Source of the DNA: Panorpa germanica
Lineage: Eukaryota; Arthropoda; Insecta; Mecoptera; Panorpidae
Length of the DNA stretch: 64,000 nucleotides
NCBI GenBank assembly: GCA_963678705.1
Contig: OY783223.1
Coordinates: 2,728,001 to 2,792,000, forward strand
Reading direction: 5' to 3'
Shown here: piece by piece, positions 56,010 through 64,000 of the stretch
Layout of the letters: each line of letters starts with the position of its first letter
Numbering within the stretch: the stretch's first letter is position 1
Translations under genes and position numbers: made by a program
Notes under the pieces: generated by a model
What the model saw: the letters and a program-made list of their open reading frames with translations, nothing else
Told to the model about the DNA's origin: nothing
Databases searched by the model: none

Positions 56010-57835
56010 TCTAAAAAGAAATGTACATTTCTTTGATATATGTCAATGCAGTTATGTTCGTTATGTTATAAAATAAAGAATTGCGTTATTACATTTTAAG
56101 TATCTACGATTTTCTGGCATTTATGGGACCTTTTATAAATTCATGGACATTTTTTTTTAAAAGATAAATTTACATTTTTTGAATATTTTTTGATGCAGTT
56201 ATGTTATAAAATAAAGAACTGCGTTATTACATTTTAATTATCTAAGATTTTCTGGAATTTATGCGACCTTTTACAAATTCATGGACTTTTTTCTCAAAAA
56301 AAAAATTACGTTTCTTTGATATTTTTTAATGTAGTTATGTTCGTTAAGTTCTAAAATAAAAAACAACGTCATTACTTTTTAAATATCAACAATTTTCTGG
56401 AATTTATGGGACCTTTTATATATTCATGGACTTTTTTTTCTAAAAAAAATATTTACGTTTCTTTGCTGATATCTCGTAAACAAAAACACTTATGTAAAAC
56501 CTAATTGCAAATTTGAAATCAGCATTTAAAATTACGTTAATTACAGTTATAAAAATAAGAAATTATTTCGGTCAATTTTTGTAAAAAGTAAGAAGACTAT
56601 ACTCTTGTTACTTTTTACAAAAAACACTAATTTTATTTTGGCACATGATACATGTTTTCTAACGTAGAATTTTATGCTGATTTCAAAAATGAAAACCATT
56701 TTCAATTATCTCTTTCAGTTTCCGAATAATCAGCATTTTAAAGTTTAGTTTTTTTTGTGAAAAGTAACAAGAGTATAGTCTTCTTACTTTTCACAAAAAC
56801 ACTAATTTTATTTTGGCACATGACACATGTTTTCTAACGTAGATTTTTATGCTGATTTCAAAAATGAAAACCATTTTCAATTATCTTTTTCAGTTTTCGA
56901 ATAATCAGCATTTTAAAGTTGATATTTTGACTTTATTATTATTTGCTAAAAAGCTAGAAAATTGTAGATATTTAAAATGTAATGAAGCAGTTCTCAATTT
57001 TAGACCATAACGAACATAACTGCATCAAAATTTTTCAAAGAATCAAAAAAAAAAAAAAATTAAAAAAAAAAGTCCATGAATTTAAAAAAAGTCGCATAAA
57101 AGCCAGAATCGCCTAGTTATTTAAAATGTAATGAAGCAGTTCTTTATTTTGGATCATAACGAACATAACTGCATCAAAATTTTTCAAAGAATCAAAAAAA
57201 AAATAATTAAAAAAAAAAGTCCATGAATTTAAAAAAAGTCGCATAAAAGCCAGAATCGCCTAGTTATTTAAAATGTAATGAAGCAGTTCTTTATTTTAGA
57301 CCATAACGAACATAACTGCATCAAAATTTTTCAAGAATCAAAAAAAAAAAAATTTTAAAAAAAGTCCATGAATTTGAAAAAAGTCGCATAAAAGCCAGAA
57401 TCGCCTAGTTATGTAAAATGTAATAAAGCCGTTCTTTATTTTAGACCATAACGAACATAACTGCATCAATATTTTTTAATAAAACAAAAAAAAAAATTAA
57501 GAAAGAAAAGTCCATGAATTTAAACAAGGTCGCATAAAATCTAGAAATGTGTAGATATTTTAAATTTAATTGAATGAATCATCAATTAAGCATATAGCGG
57601 ACATAACCCTATCAAAAAATTTGAAATATATATAAAAATTACTTTCAGAAAAAAAGTCCATGAATTAAAAAAAAGTTCAATGAAAATCACAAAAGCGTAG
57701 ATATTTTAAATTGAATTAAACAGTTCATCAATTTGCCGTATTTATAGTATGGCAGACATAACCCTATTAAAAAATGTCAAAAATATTTAAATTTAACTTT
57801 TAGAGAAAAATATCCATAACTTGCAGTTGCTAACT
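56010..57835. repeat. Foldback-like satellite locus 2
   Basis: Three monomers in plus orientation (about 56025-56460; TTTGATGCAGTTATGTTCG, AAATAAAGAACTGCGTTATT, TTTTCTGGAATTTATG) are followed by a centre (56460-56940) of two direct units of about 175 bp, each led by a 38-bp near-palindrome (56581-56618 and 56757-56794). Six monomers in minus orientation follow (56952-57830; starts near 56952, 57101, 57248, 57393, spacing 145-149 bp; CATAACGAACATAACTGCAT, AAGTCCATGAATTT). Adjacent minus monomers at 57101 and 57248 are nearly identical, so they amplified recently. It is non-coding. Confidence 0.85.
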
Positions 57836-59112
<1,277 letters not shown>

Positions 59113-59332
59113 TCCGTCGCAAACCAACGTCTGTTATGTGAAAAATATAGTTAACAAACAATTTTGACAAGAATCGTATGAACTTAATACGATTCTTATA
59201 CGATTTTATTAAGATTCTAATACGATTCGTATCGTATTCGTTTCGATTCATCACGATTCATTGTTTGTTAACTATATTCTTGCACAATAAAATAATTAAT
59301 CATATCATTTTAAATCTTAATTCCATTTTTAA

Positions 59333-60074
59333 GGAGGTACAGGACGTAAACGTAAATGATGAAAACGTTGTGAAATTTGGAGGGTCAATACAAATAGTAA
59401 AAATACATGCTGTCTCAAAATTTTAGAGACCTAGGGTTCATAGTTTTCTTTTTATACATGATTAAAAATAGTCATTTTCCATACAAATCATAATTTTTAG
59501 CTCAATTTCACCACATAATATAACTTTTAACTATAAAAAAATGGTGACACGGCTTTCAAAAACTAGGTGTATATAAAAGAATCTTTTCTGTAACTATTGC
59601 AAAAGGAAAATTATCAAAAGGATACCTATATTCAAAAATATTTAAATAAAACCTTTAAGAAACAGCAAATGTAGGTTATAAGCCGGCAACGTTGCAAATG
59701 TCAATTTGAGCGGGAAATTCAAAATCGGAATAAATGTTATATAAAATATAACAATTTATTGGTCAAACAACCAAATCACGCATGCGTCAACACACGTAAA
59801 TTTACAGCGTTGCCAAATTTATTATTCCTTTTTCAAAATATTTAATTTGTATTTAAATTGAATTAATATAAATTTGATATTAATTATAGGTAATTTTTAA
59901 TTTATTAAACTATTATATGCATAAAAAAATCATTTTAACAAACAAAAAGCAGTTTAATAGGGTACAATAGGGTTTCAAAGGTACAGTCCCAATATTTGCT
60001 CGTCCTTCATGTATTTTGCATTTCGTATTACCGAGAGATAAACTTTTTGCATTGACGGTACGTCCTGTACCTCC
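59333..60074. mobile_element. TTAA-flanked DNA element, 742 bp, with perfect 16-bp ends
   Basis: TTAA at 59329-59332 and 60075-60078 flank GGAGGTACAGGACGTA at 59333-59348 and its exact complement at 60059-60074. The interior is AT-rich and non-coding. The TTAA target points to piggyBac-like transposition. It is almost the same length as the element at 46261 but has different end sequence. Confidence 0.85.
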
Positions 60075-60099
60075 TTAAGTGTTAATTTTATAAAAATAT

Positions 60100-60340
60100 G
60101 CAATTTAATTTGTTCAATTTTTAATTGTTCTTGACATAGTTTTTAATGCTGATTTTAAATCTGTAATTTATTTTTAAATAGGTGTCTTGTCTTTCGAGAT
60201 ATCAGCATGTTCAGTGGTAAATAATTCATATATTAAACAATGATTTCCGGTTTTGAAATCAGCTTAAAAAATTACGTTAGAAAATATATCTAATACGTCA
60301 AAATAAAAATGTGTTTTTCATTGAAAATTACCATTACCTT
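60100..60340. repeat. Satellite-like unit related to foldback loci
   Basis: TTTTTAATGCTGATTTTAAA, TCTTTCGAGATATCAGCATG and GAAATCAGC...ACGTTAGAAAATATAT share motifs and order with the centres of the loci at 45260-46010 and 56460-56940. Confidence 0.55.
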
Positions 60341-61129
60341 ACCATTCATTTCATATCAGATTAAGCCACAGAGAAGCGTGACCAAGTTTAGCTACTAAAT
60401 AATAAATGACCTATGTTTTTATGATTAATGTTTCATTATTTTTATTTATTAAAAAATGTAGTAATTAAATGAAACCTGCCACTTTCGCCACCCCCAACCC
60501 CGTACACACACGATCATACAAATTAAATGTGTCATTAAATATTTATCAGCAAAGGGTGAGTAAAAAGTTAGCCATGTAGATCAGAGTCCATAAAGTGGTG
60601 AAGGCGAAGGATTAAAGAGCAAAGGGATCGTTAAAACAACACCCTTAACGTCGACGAACTGTCTGTAACGAACAAAGTAATATGATGTCAGTCTTACTAG
60701 GCATGATAAACCCCCAAATCCCAAAAGCTTCACTGTACTATCACCACAATTATACACCACCCATAAGTGTAAAAGAGATGGAACGATACCAACGTAGAAA
60801 TTTATTATCTCTTTCACACTTCCAGTCTGGTTTTTATATTTTACGATTTTTAATTGTGTACATTTTTTTTATTTGTTTGTGTTTTTTTTTGTTTTTTGTG
60901 AATTTAATTGTGTAACAATGGTTGTTGTTACGCTTCAAGTACTTCTGTATTGTTATTTGCTGATATATCTAATTAATTTGGTTTAATGAAGTGGAGAAAT
61001 GTAACTGTAAAACGAAGCAGAGGTTGAGCATTAGGTGCTTGAAAAATTATCTCGCGGAGACTTGAACAATAATTAAAAAAACAATACTTGCAATGATTTA
61101 GCTAGTGTAGAAAATTCATAGGAGGTTTT
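60341..61129. other. Intergenic DNA, nothing recognised
   Basis: No supported feature. Confidence 0.4.
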
Positions 61130-61700
61130 ATTTATTTTATTGTAGTGTTTTTGCATTGTTCCGCCTTAAATCATTAAATTGAGCTAAATTACATACTATC
61201 TATTCATTTTCACTTCTTCAAAAGAAAAAATATAAACAAAACAGATAAATTTAAGTTCTTACTGCTTCTCTCTTCCTGCTACTTTTCCTCCTGTTTTTAC
61301 TCTGTACTTCTTGCTCTTTCCTCGCTCTTTCTCTTTATCTCCGCCATCCATCTCTTTTCTTCAATAACTGCACAATCTTCTTTTCACTTTTTACTCTCTT
61401 CTGCAAACCTTGCACTCCTTTACTCTCTATTTTCCTAGTATCTGTTGCCTTTCTCTTCGTTTCCCAATCTAAATCTTGCGACTCTTTTCTCGTATCTCTC
61501 TCTACGCCACTTTATCTTCTTGTATCTTTCATTATATTTGCTGTTATCAATTTTTTCCATTCTTTTCTGCTGCTGTATCTCTCTGTCTCTTCTCCTTAAC
61601 ACCTCTTTCACACTTGTGCTTTCTTCTCTTTTTCTTTCTGTCACCATTTCGTTCTTTATTCTTCTCCTTTTCGTTTCTCTTCTTCCAAACGTGACTTAAA
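61130..61700 (-). mobile_element. LINE subfamily 2, 3' fragment
   Basis: The minus strand encodes RRRDREIQQQKRMEKIDNSK, then YNERYKKIKWRRERYEKRVA and RFRLGNEEKGNRY (61435-61647), a degraded knuckle region, RWMAEI and a UTR. It ends ATTTAAGGCGGAACAATGCA with an (ATAA)n tail at about 61135. It is 5'-truncated and dead. Confidence 0.85.
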
Positions 61701-62809
61701 ATTGGCTAATAAGAACGGCTAATAACTTTCTGATCTGCGCACATTAAAAAGAACCAAGCCGTAAGACCTGACCTAATGAATCTGACACCAAACCACACAA
61801 GAAACAAGTGTTTACTGATCTTTTGGAACTAATAGTGGATTGGAGCTGAATAAAATTGTCTAGAACGAAATGTAAATTACTAGATAAGCGACAGCTTAGT
61901 TGTAATGTCGCAAAAATATAAAAAAGGTTATAAATCGCTAACCTGTTCATTTCTGCCATGTGTATAGAGGAGAAACATGATTAAAACCTCACTAAGAGCG
62001 TCATTGGCAACCCTGTTTACAGCCAGGGGTTGGTTACCTCTGTAAATATACGAATACCTTAAATACGACTCTTACAAGATATAATTTTACGAGTATTTTT
62101 ACTCTAAAGGTAAGAACCACTTTGCATCTATTTGAAAGTAATTTCCCATATTCTTGCTGTAGTACAATTCTATCCCATTTTTACAACATAGATAATAAAT
62201 AATTGTAGGATTTAAACTTCGTCATTTTAAATCCTATTATTTTGGTTGTTTTAAATCCACGGTAAAACAAAACAATACAACGGATTAAACCGATGTAATA
62301 AATTAAATTTAACGATGAATGCTTCAACGACCGCATTGTTATGGGTTTAACGTTCGTATTTCATAATAACACCTCCACCTCCTCCTACTCCGCAACTCTT
62401 CTCTCTTCTCCCGTGTTCGCTCTTCATCCTTCACCTTCATTGTATGCCCTGTGCCCTCTCTGCCCTCTCTACACTAATACCTGCTGTAATCCGGTCACTA
62501 GTTAATCCGCGCTCTGCTATTATTTGGAGGAAACAGCAATGCATCAAAAAAACCGTTCAGTTTAAATCGGGACTGCTCTCAATAGAATTCAAAGTAACGT
62601 ATTTTATTTGCATTCGGTAAAAATAGATATTTACTTTACAAGCATTACCAAAATTGGTAGAAGCGATCGAGGATAGAGAGGGTAGTGTCTTGTGTTTCGA
62701 GATATCAGCTAATAAATAATTTTACAACAAATTCTTATTACGATAGTTGTGAAAACGTCTTATGTGTGTATTTCTTATGTGACGCAGCTAAAACATGCGC
62801 AAAAATGAA
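61701..62809. other. Intergenic DNA, nothing recognised
   Basis: A pyrimidine-rich patch occurs at 62370-62470. No supported gene. Confidence 0.4.
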
Positions 62810-62955
62810 ATTCAAATTTGTTATAACTGTAACTCTACTAACTTTTGGATATTTAAAGAAATAAAAACATCAATATACATATATTAACCTTTACTTCAAA
62901 TCACAAATAAAAAAAACGACGCTTAAAAAATTATTTCACAAGCCCATTAAAATTC
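62810..62955 (+). mobile_element. Very diverged family A end
   Basis: TTTGGATATTTAAAGAAATA, ATATACATATATTAAC and TTTCACAAGCCCATT follow the order of the family A right end (TTTAGATATTTAATAAAATA, ATACACATTTATTAAC, GGACACAAGCCCATT). Confidence 0.5.
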
Positions 62956-63280
62956 GGGGTGAAAATCGCACTCATTCGTTCAGTTTTCTTTATTTGACGG
63001 GTTTTCTAAATAGTTGTATTCGGTCTAGATCCCATTTAGAAATAATTACGCTGTAAAAGGATTTGTAGATTTCTACAGAAATCACCGCAGCACAGACAGT
63101 TTGTTTCCTTATCTTATTTGTAAAAGATATAGTTGAATGTGGACACACGCACTACGGAATTATTTCCGTAAATACCATATGCTGTTGTTGGCGGATCTCT
63201 TTGGAAGTAGTATGTCATCTGTAGCTTCATCTCTTTGTATATCCATTAACAAGACAAGTACATAAGTACAACTGTAAAAA

Positions 63281-63727
63281 AACTATAGAGATATAAGACT
63301 AGAGTTCGCAAGAGGCTGAATACTGTATTATAGGTAAAGAGAGAGATAACCTCGAAATTCTTCTGTGTCTCTTTCAAGCCGAGTACTGTCGCGGTAACGA
63401 AAATATAGCTATACTAGAATCACGTTGCGTCAGAGTGGGGGGCTGTCGGTATCTTTATTCATTTTATTTCAAACAACGCTTCATTTTAAAATTTACTATA
63501 TGCTACACTAACTATTTACAAATACTTTTATTTTTATTTTTATTTTAACAATAGCGTCTGCTTGCTTGTTTACCCTCTACCATACCGCCAATCAACCAAG
63601 CCAGCAGCAGCGGTTCGGTTAGGAAGAAACAGATAGGAACCTCGGTAGGGTATCTCTCTCTTTGATTATATCGCTTCCTCTTACACGCGGCCGTAGACTT
63701 CGCGTACTCTAGTCTTATATCTCTATG
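63281..63727. mobile_element. Element with perfect 21-bp inverted repeats
   Basis: ATAGAGATATAAGACTAGAG followed by T at 63285-63305 is exactly complementary to 63706-63726. Weaker pairing continues inward (AAAGAGAGAGATA on the left, TATCTCTCTCTTT on the right). GTAAAAA occurs directly outside at 63274-63280 and 63728-63734, a possible 7-bp target duplication. The interior is non-coding. Confidence 0.6.
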
Positions 63728-63734
63728 GTAAAAA

Positions 63735-64000
63735 CAGTCCTTGGCCGAACCAAGTACTGCATATAAATTCAGATGAATTTATCCGCAGTGTGTGAATTAT
63801 TTCGTAGTATGATATTACAGATTTAACTAATCAATATTTCGTATTAAATTATAATGCAACCTGAGACAGATAGACGGAGAAGTGACGTGCTAGACAGTGA
63901 CGGACGTACGTTTGGTTTTATTTTTAATCCGCAAAGTGCCATTCAGTGGTTTTGCATAATTAACTAATTATTCAACATTTTGTTCAGTAATTGACAGAGT
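63735..64000. other. Intergenic DNA at window edge
   Basis: Nothing recognised. An exon of a gene beyond the window cannot be excluded. Confidence 0.3.

Noticed and set aside
57042..57400. Regularly spaced repeats considered as a CRISPR-like array
   Set aside because: Units are contiguous 145-149-bp satellite monomers without unique spacers, in a eukaryotic context.

Overview
The window is AT-rich eukaryotic DNA, almost certainly from an insect. It holds one recognisable host gene, a secreted adenosine deaminase of the ADGF/ADA2 family, in a dense bed of decayed mobile elements: Ty3/gypsy, R1/I-like and Jockey-like LINEs, mariner, hAT, TTAA-flanked elements, a Helitron-like element and several MITE families. 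There are long TA microsatellites and no bacterial features. The LINE fragments, with a CxxC...HxxxxC motif and purine-rich 3' UTRs, remind me of LINEs common in hymenopteran and other insect genomes. I cannot fix the order from sequence alone.

Layout. 120-3140: a Ty3/gypsy pol relic in recognisable order (protease, RT, RNase H, integrase zinc finger) with an LTR-like tail. 3400-13480: intergenic DNA with interspersed repeats, one LINE insertion with target duplications, small MITEs and a possible first exon near 10556. 13938-16681: the ADGF gene. Its two open blocks are separated by 1208 bp, most of it two antisense LINE fragments, and imperfect 15-bp direct repeats sit at both edges of that interval. 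16960-34900: interspersed repeats and LINE fragments. 35019-35988: an internally deleted mariner. 37250-44110: MITEs, TA microsatellites, a Helitron-like element and a hAT MITE. 45080-47005: a foldback-like satellite locus and a TTAA-flanked element. 47995-54050: more repeats and a Jockey-like RT fragment. 56010-57835: a second, larger foldback-like satellite locus. 58969-64000: a long TA tract, a second TTAA element, a LINE fragment and a 21-bp inverted-repeat element.

The most interesting observation is in ADGF. The LINE block appears to have inserted into coding sequence and duplicated 15 bp of it. The left copy supplies a GTAAGG donor and the right copy ends in CAG just before the next in-frame codon, so splicing would remove the insertion and five codons while keeping the frame. 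Both flanking reading frames are intact although the duplicates have diverged at 3 of 15 positions, which suggests a mobile element converted into an intron. Second in interest are the two foldback-like loci, built of roughly 145-bp units in opposite orientation around units that carry a near-perfect 38-bp palindrome.
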